In this document: positions 1 through 8,802 of the stretch, one piece after another
Layout: every line of letters starts with the position of its first letter
How positions within the stretch are numbered: the first letter of the stretch is position 1
From: an uncultured Allomuricauda sp.
Lineage (GTDB): Bacteria > Bacteroidota > Bacteroidia > Flavobacteriales > Flavobacteriaceae
DNA: 64,000 nucleotides
Assembly (NCBI GenBank): GCA_937899065.1
Contig: CALBPG010000237.1
Location: 1-64,000, forward strand
Direction: 5' to 3'
The notes under the pieces: generated by a model
Told to the model about the DNA's origin: nothing
What the model saw: the letters and a program-made list of their open reading frames with translations, nothing else
The model's database searches: none
Made by a program: the position numbers and the translations under genes

Positions 1-1
1 C

Positions 2-55
2 ATAAAATTCCGGCCATGGGAGGTGATTCATGTAGAAGTGTTCTCGTCCAAAAGT
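2..55 (+). repeat. 54-bp exact direct repeat, copy 1 (copy 2 at 348-401, offset 346 bp)
   Basis: ATAAAATTCCGGCCATGGGAGGTGATTCATGTAGAAGTGTTCTCGTCCAAAAGT identical at 2-55 and 348-401. Confidence 0.97.
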
Positions 56-136
56 GAAGCCTTGAAAAGAGAAAAATTCTTAAAGTCTGGACAGGGAAGA
101 AAATGGGTCGCCGAAAACATCATCCTAGAATGGTGA
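2..136 (+). CDS. GIY-YIG endonuclease family protein, C-terminal part (5' end outside window)
   Basis: Frame from nt 2 reads IKFRPWEVIHVEVFSSKSEALKREKFLKSGQGRKWVAENIILEW*, typical of the C-terminal part of small GIY-YIG proteins; stop TGA at 134-136. Confidence 0.75.
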   Translation: MKFRPWEVIHVEVFSSKSEALKREKFLKSGQGRKWVAENIILEW

Positions 137-149
137 TACCGGGCTCTTA

Positions 150-193
150 TCCGCCAAAGGCGGACGCTGGTTCGAGTCCAGTCCCCGCTACAA
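150..193 (+). other. tRNA 3'-end-like element (hairpin + T-arm + acceptor-like 3' strand)
   Basis: TCCGCC-AAA-GGCGGA hairpin (150-164), then GCTGG-TTCGAGT-CCAGT (T stem/loop, 166-182), then CCCCGCT-A-CAA; no 5' tRNA half is visible upstream (that sequence is coding). Confidence 0.6.
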
Positions 194-195
194 GG

Positions 196-226
196 AAAAG
201 CCTCTTTTTTAAGGGGCTTTTTTTAT
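196..226 (+). terminator. Rho-independent terminator
   Basis: AAAAGCCTCT-TTTTTA-AGGGGCTTTT stem followed by T-run. Confidence 0.75.
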
Positions 227-227
227 T

Positions 228-401
228 TTGGAATTTCTCATCTACATTCTCTTCTCCGAAACGCACCAAAAAAGGTATTGTGGCATGACCTCCAATCTCA
301 TCGCCCGTTTCAAAAGCCATAATGAACTTGGCACCAAGGGATGGACGATAAAATTCCGGCCATGGGAGGTGATTCATGTAGAAGTGTTCTCGTCCAAAAG
401 T
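228..401 (+). pseudogene. GIY-YIG endonuclease, second tandem copy, 3'-truncated after the shared repeat
   Basis: TTG start; MEFLIYILFSETHQKRYCGMTSNLIARFKSHNELGTKGWTIKFRPWEVIHVEVFSSKS has GIY/YIG-type motifs (IYI, YCG, R); after nt 401 the reading diverges from copy 1 and runs into unrelated sequence. Confidence 0.7.
348..401 (+). repeat. 54-bp exact direct repeat, copy 2
   Basis: Identical to 2-55. Confidence 0.97.
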
Positions 402-489
402 ATTTTAGATAACTTTAAGGTTTTGCGATGGTTGAGATTTAGAATAATCCATATCTTTCAAAGGTTAGTATATCCCTTAATCCAACCTT

Positions 490-3400
490 ATGAGAAAAGT
501 AATTACCCTTCTCTTTGTTGCCCTTTGTTTTCAGGCATTTTCACAGAAAAAAAAGAAATCAGATAAAGACTCTGACGACAAAACCATTCTTGCCAAAGCA
601 AACCTCAGCGGTTTGAAATTTCGCAGTTTGGGCCCGGCGTTAACCTCAGGTCGTATTTCTGATATCGCAGTAAACCCTTCAAATTTCAACGAGTATTATG
701 TAGCTGCCTCAGCAGGTGGGGTTTGGAAGACCATTAATGCTGGAAATACGTTTCAACCCATTTTTGATGGACAGGGAAGTTATTCCATTGGCTGCGTAAC
801 ACTGGACCCGAATAACCCTAATGTGGTTTGGGTAGGAACTGGTGAAAATAACAACCAACGTAGTGTTTCCTACGGCGATGGGGTATACCGGTCAGAAGAT
901 GGCGGGAATAGCTGGGAAAACGTGGGTTTAAAAACCTCAGAGCACATTGGAAAAATCATTGTGCATCCTGAAAATTCCAATGTAGTTTACGTTGCGGCCA
1001 TTGGACCTTTATGGAGCGCTGGGGGTGACCGCGGTTTATACAAAACGGAAGATGGCGGAAAGACTTGGAACGCAGTACTAACCATTGACGAGCACACTGG
1101 GATCAACGATGTGGTGATGGACCCACGGAATCCTGATGTTTTGTACGCTTCTGCATTTCAAAGAAGACGTCATGTATTCACCTATGTAGGTGGGGGACCA
1201 GGCTCAGGAATCCACAAGTCTGAAGACGGTGGGAAGACTTGGAAAAAAATCAATAGCGGACTGCCTTCAACTATGTTAGGTAGAATTGGACTAGCGATTT
1301 CCCAACCCAATCCAGAATATATTTATGCCATTGTTGAAGCTTCCCAGGGTAAAGGAGGATTTTACCGTTCCACGAATAGAGGGGCCTCTTGGGAAAAAAG
1401 GGGAGACTACTCTACTAGCGGAAATTATTATCAAGAAATTTTTACAGACCCTATCAATCCTGAGCGAGTGTACGCTATGAACAACTGGATGCGGGTAACC
1501 AATGATGGCGGAAAGACTTTTGATTATGTAGGCGAGGATTTCAAACATATTGATAACCACGTCATCTGGATAAACCCCAACAACAATTCCCACCTCCTTT
1601 CTGGAAATGATGGTGGTATTTATGAGTCTTGGGATGCAGGAAAACATTGGACCTTTAAACCTAACCTTCCGGTCACCCAATTTTACAAGGTAGCTGTAGA
1701 CAATGCCAAACCTTTTTATAATATCTACGGAGGCACCCAGGACAACTTCAGTTTGGGAGGACCTTCACGCACCGTTAGTGGAAACGGCCCCAACAATTTT
1801 GATTGGTTCATCACCCATGGCGGTGATGGTTTTGAATCCCAAATTGACCCAGAAAATCCAAACATTGTCTACGCACAATCGCAATACGGTAACTTGGTGC
1901 GTTACGACAAACTGAGCGGTGAGGAAAAGGGAATTCAACCTAAAGAACGTAAAGGTGAAAACAGTTATCGCTGGAATTGGGATGCACCCTTAGCGGTTAG
2001 CCGACACCAATCAGGTCGAGTATACTTTGCAGCAAACAAGTTGTTCAAAAGTGATGACCGCGGAAACAGCTGGCAAGTAATCAGTGATGACCTTACCCAA
2101 AATATTGACCGAAACAAACTTAAGGTCATGGGGCGAGTCCAAGGTATTGATGCTGTTGCGAAAAATGGGTCTACATCACCCTACGGTACTATAGTTGCAT
2201 TTTCAGAGTCTCCAATGAATCAGGATTTGCTTTATGTGGGCACGGATGACGGCTTGATACAAATCACCGAAGATGGTGGGAACAACTGGCGGAAGGTTTC
2301 AAGCTTTCCTGGAGTACCAAGCAGGACTTACGTAAACGCTGTTTTTGCTTCAAAGCATAACGAAAATGTGGTGTACGCTTGTTTCAACAACCATAAAAAC
2401 GGTGATTTTAAACCGTATGTTTTGATGAGCAGGGATAAAGGAAAATCTTGGACGGCAATAACTAATAACCTGCCCGAGCGAGGATCCACTTATGCCTTCG
2501 AAGAAGATCATACTGACAAAAACTTATTATTTGCAGGAACCGAATTTGGTGTATTCTTTTCAGATAACCAAGGTGGGGAATGGAAGCAACTCAAAGGAGG
2601 CCTACCTCCTATCGCGGTGCGCGACATTGCCATTCAAGAGGACCATAATGATTTGATATTGGGTACTTTCGGAAGAGGTTTTTATGTTTTGGATGACTAT
2701 TCCAGCCTTCGGAATTTGCAACCGAAACTGGAGAACGAAGCTACTCTGTTTGCGGTTCGCAATGCATTGCAATTTGAGTCATCTTATCCGCTAGGATTGC
2801 CTGATAAAGCATTTATGGGGGACAATTTCTTCATCGGTGATAATTTAGGCGCCGAAGCGGTTTTTACGTGGTACCTCAAGGACGATATCAAAACCTTACA
2901 GGATAAGCGTAAAGAAAGCACCAAAGATTTTGCGAAAGATGGTAAAGACAATCCCTATCCCACTTATGAAACCTTAAGCGATGAAGCCGCAGAAATGGAC
3001 CCGCAATTGGTATTGACCGTAACTGACAATACCGGAGCTATTGTTCGAAAGCTATTTACAAGTCCTAAAGCTGGCCTAAAACGAATGCATTGGGATTTGC
3101 GCTATGCGTCGCAAGAGCCCATTAGTTTTTATAATCCTCCTTTTTATAATCCATTTGGCGGGGAAGATACAGGAGGTTTGGTACCGCCAGGAACGTATAG
3201 CGTTGCGCTTTCGAAAATCGTAGGTGAAGTAGAAACGCCACTTTCCCAAGCGGTTTCTTTCAAGGTGGTTCCCTTGAAAAACACGGTACTCCCAGCAGAT
3301 GATAGGGAAGCTTTGGCTCAATTCCAACAAGAAGTAAACGATTTATCAGGGAAAGTCGGTAGTGTGCAAAATTCACTTTCAGAATTGTCAGATGAGTTGC

Positions 3401-3771
3401 GTTACATGAAAGAAGCCATCAAGCGTACCCCAACCCAGCACATTGAATTGATGAAGGAATGGAAAGCCTTGGATACGGAAATTTCAGAGCTACAGAAAAA
3501 AATCAATTGGGATGGGATTGCCTCACGTTTGGATATCGACAAACCCCCTACTATTGGCAATCGCGTTGGTTATTTGATTTATGAGCAAGGCCACTCTACA
3601 GGAGCACCAACAGCAACACACAAAAGTACATTCGCTATCGCCAAGGAAGAATTCGCTCCCGTCTATGTCCAATCAAAAGATTTAGTAAACAATAAATTCG
3701 ATGCGTTCCGGAAAAAACTAAAGGAGTTTGGCGCCCCATACACTCCCGGAAATGTTCACTTTTTGGATTAA
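490..3771 (+). CDS. Secreted BNR/sortilin (VPS10)-like beta-propeller protein
   Basis: Signal peptide; repeated SEDGGKTW / TEDGGNNW motifs; 1093 aa. Confidence 0.88.
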   Translation: MRKVITLLFVALCFQAFSQKKKKSDKDSDDKTILAKANLSGLKFRSLGPALTSGRISDIAVNPSNFNEYYVAASAGGVWKTINAGNTFQPIFDGQGSYSIGCVTLDPNNPNVVWVGTGENNNQRSVSYGDGVYRSEDGGNSWENVGLKTSEHIGKIIVHPENSNVVYVAAIGPLWSAGGDRGLYKTEDGGKTWNAVLTIDEHTGINDVVMDPRNPDVLYASAFQRRRHVFTYVGGGPGSGIHKSEDGGKTWKKINSGLPSTMLGRIGLAISQPNPEYIYAIVEASQGKGGFYRSTNRGASWEKRGDYSTSGNYYQEIFTDPINPERVYAMNNWMRVTNDGGKTFDYVGEDFKHIDNHVIWINPNNNSHLLSGNDGGIYESWDAGKHWTFKPNLPVTQFYKVAVDNAKPFYNIYGGTQDNFSLGGPSRTVSGNGPNNFDWFITHGGDGFESQIDPENPNIVYAQSQYGNLVRYDKLSGEEKGIQPKERKGENSYRWNWDAPLAVSRHQSGRVYFAANKLFKSDDRGNSWQVISDDLTQNIDRNKLKVMGRVQGIDAVAKNGSTSPYGTIVAFSESPMNQDLLYVGTDDGLIQITEDGGNNWRKVSSFPGVPSRTYVNAVFASKHNENVVYACFNNHKNGDFKPYVLMSRDKGKSWTAITNNLPERGSTYAFEEDHTDKNLLFAGTEFGVFFSDNQGGEWKQLKGGLPPIAVRDIAIQEDHNDLILGTFGRGFYVLDDYSSLRNLQPKLENEATLFAVRNALQFESSYPLGLPDKAFMGDNFFIGDNLGAEAVFTWYLKDDIKTLQDKRKESTKDFAKDGKDNPYPTYETLSDEAAEMDPQLVLTVTDNTGAIVRKLFTSPKAGLKRMHWDLRYASQEPISFYNPPFYNPFGGEDTGGLVPPGTYSVALSKIVGEVETPLSQAVSFKVVPLKNTVLPADDREALAQFQQEVNDLSGKVGSVQNSLSELSDELRYMKEAIKRTPTQHIELMKEWKALDTEISELQKKINWDGIASRLDIDKPPTIGNRVGYLIYEQGHSTGAPTATHKSTFAIAKEEFAPVYVQSKDLVNNKFDAFRKKLKEFGAPYTPGNVHFLD

Positions 3772-3794
3772 GAAGCATTATATAAAGTAAACCG

Positions 3795-3830
3795 AAGGAG
3801 CAGTTGTTTTACTGCTCCTTTTCCTTTTTA
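3795..3830 (+). terminator. Rho-independent terminator
   Basis: AAGGAGCAGT-TGTTTT-ACTGCTCCTT perfect 10-bp stem, then T-rich tract. Confidence 0.8.
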
Positions 3831-3888
3831 AGTCTTAAAACTTACCTGGTTCAATACGTAAAGTACTGATAATCGGCATGGTCTTAGC

Positions 3889-4440
3889 TTACCGGATTCT
3901 GCTCAACCATTCTGCAGATACCCCCATAAATTCCGCAATATACTTTGCCGGTATTTTTTGTACTATTTCCGTGTGGTTTACCGCTAAATAGTGATACATC
4001 GCTTTTGTATTCAACGTAATGAGTTTGGTGTGGAATTCATTGATAGCCAAGAGTGCATATATCGTTTCCTCAACGTAGGCTTTCCGCAACGCCGCGTCAT
4101 TTTCCAACTGCTTTAGAATAGCCCTTTTTTGCACGGATAGCACCTTGGACCTAGCAATGGCTTTTAGCTGACAGTCTGAAATAGCTTCACTATAAAAACT
4201 GTGAATTACCGTCATAATCGGGTGAAACGTTTTTAAATGAAAGTTGATGGTTTTTAATCTATCTGCCTCGGCATTGTAATTCTGACAAACAAACCCCCCG
4301 TCAAGTATAAAGAAGGCCCTATCACAACGCTCGCCAATATTGACAAGACACTCTGAAGGTTTCACCATTTGCTCTTTCCCATGAGCCTTGAAAAACTGGA
4401 TGAGTTTGTTTTCAGCGTGATATCTGGACTGGTCCATCAT
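3889..4440 (-). CDS. Crp/Fnr family transcriptional regulator
   Basis: cNMP-binding-like fold (GERCDRAFFILDGGFVCQN) and C-terminal HTH (KYIAEFMGVSAEWLSRIR). Confidence 0.8.
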   Translation of the reverse strand: MMDQSRYHAENKLIQFFKAHGKEQMVKPSECLVNIGERCDRAFFILDGGFVCQNYNAEADRLKTINFHLKTFHPIMTVIHSFYSEAISDCQLKAIARSKVLSVQKRAILKQLENDAALRKAYVEETIYALLAINEFHTKLITLNTKAMYHYLAVNHTEIVQKIPAKYIAEFMGVSAEWLSRIR

Positions 4441-4614
4441 GAGGTGGCGGTTTTTGAAGTGGTTTTACCAAAGAAAGCAAGGGGGAATAGTATAAAAAAA
4501 ACCGTAGAAAAATCTTTAACAAAGTCAATTTTTTTGAGTTTTCAATCTTCTACATTTATCCAAAACCTTCGATTTAAACCATATCGTACGGAGTCAACCA
4601 GAAAATCAAAGCAA

Positions 4615-5169
4615 ATGAGTCAAGCACAAAAATTTAATGTTCCCAGGGCACGGGATTTCGGTTGGGAACTGAAACCCATGTCATCCATTTATTATAAAGT
4701 ACTTCGGAACAAGTCCAATCAAATTTGTGTGGTCTTGGAGCATTCCTTGCTAAGGGGCGTAACCACTGAGATGATTTATTGGTGGTTCAAACATTTTCCC
4801 AAGCTAAGTGTAAAGCTTCTGGACATTTCAGGCTACGAAGGGCAAAAAGTACCAGGGTATCTGTTGTGGCATCCTTCCGACCATGTGAGCGCCCAACTCA
4901 AAGGCAAGCTTGGCCCAAAAGGGACCTCCAGAGCGGGAGCAAAAATCCATATCAAAGAGGTCATGCAATATGAAAAGTACGAACAGAAGTATCCTGTAGA
5001 CCAAGAATTGACCATTTACTATTGTGAAAAGGACGGTTGGTGTATGGGAAAAAGTATTCCCCTCATAGGTCCCATGATGTCGCTTCGAATCAGCTTCAAA
5101 GATGTCTACCAAGAAAATAAAATCATTGGAGTGCATTATCATTATGAAGTTGTGGCGGGTTCACACTAA
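4615..5169 (+). CDS. DAPG hydrolase (PhlG)-like protein, N-terminal portion (apparently interrupted)
   Basis: ATG at 4615 in the ORF; LLRGVTTEMIYWWFKHF...YLLWHPSDHVSA resembles PhlG-family metal-binding region; C-terminal HxxxE lies in the next ORF. Confidence 0.55.
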   Translation: MSQAQKFNVPRARDFGWELKPMSSIYYKVLRNKSNQICVVLEHSLLRGVTTEMIYWWFKHFPKLSVKLLDISGYEGQKVPGYLLWHPSDHVSAQLKGKLGPKGTSRAGAKIHIKEVMQYEKYEQKYPVDQELTIYYCEKDGWCMGKSIPLIGPMMSLRISFKDVYQENKIIGVHYHYEVVAGSH

Positions 5170-5202
5170 CAAAATTTTATTGCACTATAATTCACGTAAA
5201 AG

Positions 5203-5475
5203 TTGGTCGTGATCTTTTTAACATTATTCTGGGACGCCTGGTTGACCCACAATACCATAGAAGTAGGCGTATTCGAAAACTTCCTGCCTGCCTTGTTCGA
5301 ACAGCGCTACGACATGGACAATTTAACGTACAGCCGAACTATGAATCCTATTATGGAGAGTCCTTCGGAACTTAAAGGATTTGACAAAGAGCTATTTGAG
5401 GAAAGGGTCAATGGATACGAACAAAGTACAAATGCTTTTGAGTATCAAGCTGGAGCCCAAAAGAGCTTTTTATAG
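5203..5475 (+). pseudogene. Probable C-terminal fragment of the DAPG hydrolase-like gene
   Basis: WLTHNTIEVGVFENFLPALFEQRY resembles the family's C-terminal HxxxE...LP.LY segment; separated from the upstream ORF by three stops in the same frame. Confidence 0.4.
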
Positions 5476-5495
5476 CACAAAGTCAATTGCAAAAA

Positions 5496-5539
5496 ACCAT
5501 CGGTTTGTTTCTTAATCTAGATTAAGACAAACTAATGGT
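5496..5539. repeat. 44-bp imperfect inverted repeat with perfect 16-bp palindromic core
   Basis: ACCATCGGTTTGTTTCTTAATCTAGATTAAGACAAACTAATGGT; core CTTAATCTAGATTAAG. Confidence 0.85.
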
Positions 5540-5619
5540 CAATAGCGGATATTTGTTTCACAGATTCCGAACTACAGCGAAATGAAGGGAAGCGCAATTT
5601 GCCCAAAAATTGAATCCTT

Positions 5620-6093
5620 ATGAAGGCATTGAAATATGTGTTTAAGGGTGTAGGTCTGATTTCTTCCATTAGTTTGTTCATTCTTGGGTTGGCCGTTATT
5701 GTCTATGCCTTTGTAGAAGGTGCCCATGTTATCCGACACATCTTGGACCTGTCGACTAGCGAGGCCAATGTCATTTCTGAAGCTATGGGCATTTTGGATT
5801 TGATATTGTTGAGCTTCAGCATATTTATTACCTCAATTGGAATATTTGAACTATTCGTCTTTTCCATTCCAGACCTCCCGAATTGGTTACAAATAACAGA
5901 CTTCGATAATCTCAAAGGAATGCTGGTCAAAGTCATTGTGGTAGTTATGGGTATCTCTTTTATGGGGCGAGCTGTTACGTGGAATGGTCAAGAAGAATTA
6001 TTGGGCTACGGTATTGCAAATGGTGTCATCATTTTGGCGTTATCCTATTTTTTGAACAGCAAAAAGCACCCTAAAACCAATGAGCATAGCTAA
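5620..6093 (+). CDS. YqhA / UPF0114 family membrane protein
   Basis: 157-aa multi-TM protein with family-like sequence (VFSIPDLPNWLQITDFDNLKGMLVKVIVVVMGISF). Confidence 0.8.
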   Translation: MKALKYVFKGVGLISSISLFILGLAVIVYAFVEGAHVIRHILDLSTSEANVISEAMGILDLILLSFSIFITSIGIFELFVFSIPDLPNWLQITDFDNLKGMLVKVIVVVMGISFMGRAVTWNGQEELLGYGIANGVIILALSYFLNSKKHPKTNEHS

Positions 6094-6096
6094 ACC

Positions 6097-7137
6097 ATGG
6101 CCATGAAAAAACTAGCGTATTCAGTCATCGGAATTGGAGGGGTTCTAACCATCCTTATTTTGGCCAAAAGCACTCTCATCCCATTTGTTTACGGAATCAT
6201 CCTTTGGTTTTTGGGGCGATACTTTAAAAAGGTATTACACAAAATCCCATTTTTCAAAAAACGTATTCCGAACTGGCTTATCAATACTTTTATTTTCGTA
6301 ATCATCGTTTTTGGAATAAGCGCTATCTCCAGATTGATTACCAACAATATAGCTGACCTATTGGCCAACAGTGAAGCCTATAAGTCCAATCTGGATAGCG
6401 TTTTGAACCAAATAAATTCCACATTTCAAATAGATTTAAGCCAAGAAATCACAAAGTCCTTAGAGGGATTTGATTATACGTCCATCTTAGGCAACATTGC
6501 GGACACCCTATCAGGTGCATTAGGGGATTTGGTCATGATTGTTCTATATGCCGTGTTTCTGTTTTCCGAGGAAGCCAGCCTATCCGAGAAAATCAAGAAA
6601 CTATTTGATAGTGCTGAAAAATATGAGAAAGTAACTGCTATGCTATCCAGAATAAACGATACGTTAAGAGATTACATACGCCGAAATACATTTCTACGCC
6701 TGCTAACGTGTTCTGCCGGATATGTTTTTTTGAGCATCATGGGAGTTGATGCTGCCTTTTTCTGGGCCTTTTTGATGTTTGCCTTGAATTACATTCCTAC
6801 CGTAGGTTCCTTAATAGCCACACTATTTCCCGCGTTTTTTAGTCTAATACAGTTTGGAGATGTAAAGCCCTTTGTCATCATTTTGGTCGGGTTGGGGGTT
6901 GTGGAATGGTTTATCGGCAATGTACTGGAGCCTAAACTCATGGGAAAGTCCTTAAACTTGAGTCCGTTGGTGACCATTCTCGCTTTAGTGGGGTGGGGTC
7001 AAATCTGGGGCTTCACGGGAATGCTTCTAAGCACGCCGATTACCGTTGTCATGCTTATCGTATTTTCCCAATTCCAAAACACCAGAGGCGTCGCGATACT
7101 GTTATCTGAAAATGGGGATGTTGATGCTGTGTTTTAG
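6097..7137 (+). CDS. AI-2E family transporter
   Basis: Multi-TM; FALNYIPTVGSLIATLFPAF and GNVLEPKLMGKSLNLSPLVTILAL motifs. Confidence 0.93.
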   Translation: MAMKKLAYSVIGIGGVLTILILAKSTLIPFVYGIILWFLGRYFKKVLHKIPFFKKRIPNWLINTFIFVIIVFGISAISRLITNNIADLLANSEAYKSNLDSVLNQINSTFQIDLSQEITKSLEGFDYTSILGNIADTLSGALGDLVMIVLYAVFLFSEEASLSEKIKKLFDSAEKYEKVTAMLSRINDTLRDYIRRNTFLRLLTCSAGYVFLSIMGVDAAFFWAFLMFALNYIPTVGSLIATLFPAFFSLIQFGDVKPFVIILVGLGVVEWFIGNVLEPKLMGKSLNLSPLVTILALVGWGQIWGFTGMLLSTPITVVMLIVFSQFQNTRGVAILLSENGDVDAVF

Positions 7138-7205
7138 CGATAAGATTTTTGAATGCTTACAAAAGAATGAATTCTTAGTACTTAAGAATACGCTTTCTTC
7201 ATAAA

Positions 7206-7232
7206 AAAAGCCGCTTTCAAAAAGCGGCTTTT
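7206..7232. terminator. Bidirectional Rho-independent terminator
   Basis: AAAAGCCGCTTT-CAA-AAAGCGGCTTTT, 12-bp perfect stem between convergent genes. Confidence 0.85.
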
Positions 7233-7252
7233 GCAATGAAGTGTCTGATTGA

Positions 7253-8758
7253 TTAGTATACCAAGTCAATAGTACGCCAATCGTTGGCACCACTGGCCGT
7301 ACCTACTTCGCCGGCTTGCGCAGGACCACCAAAGGTATAGATGGCATCGCGGGTGATTTCCAGCTCCGACGCCGGAACGGGATACATGGTTGGGGTTCCT
7401 GCTTGAAGCATATCGTGCCTTCTCATAAAGGCCCATGGTACCCCCATTCCTGATTGTAAATCCAATTCAATGGAAACCTCATACAACAGCGCGTTTAAAA
7501 TATTCGGTGCTGCTGGTGTGGTAGCTTGATTTCCCACCGTCATTCTTGGAGACGCATCCAAGGCGGCTACGGCAGCACCAAGATTCCCCAATCGGTAGTG
7601 GCACTCCGCTTTGATATAATCAATTTCAGCCTTGGAAAAAATCCCCATGGGCAAACCCGTTTCGTTTTGATCATTTTGATTGAAGAACTTAATCGTCCTA
7701 TAACTTGAGAATAATTGACGTCCTCTCGATTCGCGAAGGAAACCAAAATTCTCTCCTACGTATTCATAGTACAGTCCTAACCTAGCATCCGTTGAAGAAA
7801 TGGATGGAAGAATCGTATTGTCTGTGGGATAATCCGCAGGATAGGTTGGTTCAAACAAACGGGTTATTTTTTGGTCTGTTGGCATATACCCAGATCCATC
7901 ACCCAAAGTAGTCAAAGACCAGTCTTGCAATACATTATAAATGACGTTCTCCAAAGCAGGTGGAAAATAGTCCTCAACAATTCCATTGTTCGCGTAAGTC
8001 AAAATTTGATTGTAATCAATGCCTTGCGCTTCAGCATTTGTCCTTGGATTGGCTATCGACAATCGCGCCATATAGCTATTGGCCAATTGCACAAAGGTGC
8101 TCCTGTCTATACTTGGACCTGCCGTATATAAAATGTATTCAAAACTGTCCGCGCTATTTGCCAATTGTATGGCGGTGGTTATATTTTCTATAGCAGCGCC
8201 AAGCATTTCTTGATATGTGGAAAATTCCAATGCACTAGGGTCGGTATCCGGGTCAACGATATAAGCCTTGTCATAAATCATGGCAAGATAGCCTTGGGCA
8301 ACGCCCTTATCAAAGTATGCCGAGGCTAGCTCTTGTTGTGTTACATCCAAACCACTAACGATAACCTCTCCAGCATCATTCTCGATATTGTTTATCACAA
8401 TATTTGCATTATTAATAGCGCTATTGAAACTATTCCAAGGTCCAGCAGCTTGAACACCGATATCATCATTTGCAGTGGTGTTTTCAATTTGTCTTCGGGG
8501 TTGATCGCAAAAAAACCAAAATCCTCGAAATGCATTGGTTGTGGTAAACTGGTCCGCCATACCCCTAAAGAAGATTCCGTTAAAACTAATTTGACTAAAG
8601 AAGGTATTGGTATGGTTGGAAATATTGAAATTTTGAAAATCTGCTGCATTGGCCAACACCCGGGCAGCATCTGCCTGATTAGGGTTTCCAATATTAAATT
8701 CTTCTTGTGTGCATGACATTACTCCCAATGCCATCATAAAATAAACTACTTTTTTCAT
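7253..8758 (-). CDS. SusD/RagB family nutrient-binding outer membrane lipoprotein
   Basis: Lipoprotein signal (MMALGVMSCTQEE), SusD-like sequence, follows a SusC gene. Confidence 0.9.
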   Translation of the reverse strand: MKKVVYFMMALGVMSCTQEEFNIGNPNQADAARVLANAADFQNFNISNHTNTFFSQISFNGIFFRGMADQFTTTNAFRGFWFFCDQPRRQIENTTANDDIGVQAAGPWNSFNSAINNANIVINNIENDAGEVIVSGLDVTQQELASAYFDKGVAQGYLAMIYDKAYIVDPDTDPSALEFSTYQEMLGAAIENITTAIQLANSADSFEYILYTAGPSIDRSTFVQLANSYMARLSIANPRTNAEAQGIDYNQILTYANNGIVEDYFPPALENVIYNVLQDWSLTTLGDGSGYMPTDQKITRLFEPTYPADYPTDNTILPSISSTDARLGLYYEYVGENFGFLRESRGRQLFSSYRTIKFFNQNDQNETGLPMGIFSKAEIDYIKAECHYRLGNLGAAVAALDASPRMTVGNQATTPAAPNILNALLYEVSIELDLQSGMGVPWAFMRRHDMLQAGTPTMYPVPASELEITRDAIYTFGGPAQAGEVGTASGANDWRTIDLVY

Positions 8759-8802
8759 TGCATCTTTTTTAATATTAAAATAATCGTTTTCATTGCTTTC
8801 TT

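Noticed and set aside
103-288. 61-aa plus-strand ORF with GSSPVPATRKSLFF
   Set aside because: Translation of the T-arm-like element and terminator; GIY-YIG copy 1 in another frame explains the region.
147-377. 76-aa minus-strand ORF ending ...FLVAGTGLEPASAFGG
   Set aside because: Antisense of the tRNA-like element and GIY-YIG repeat; 'GTGLEP' tails are a familiar spurious translation of T-arm sequence.
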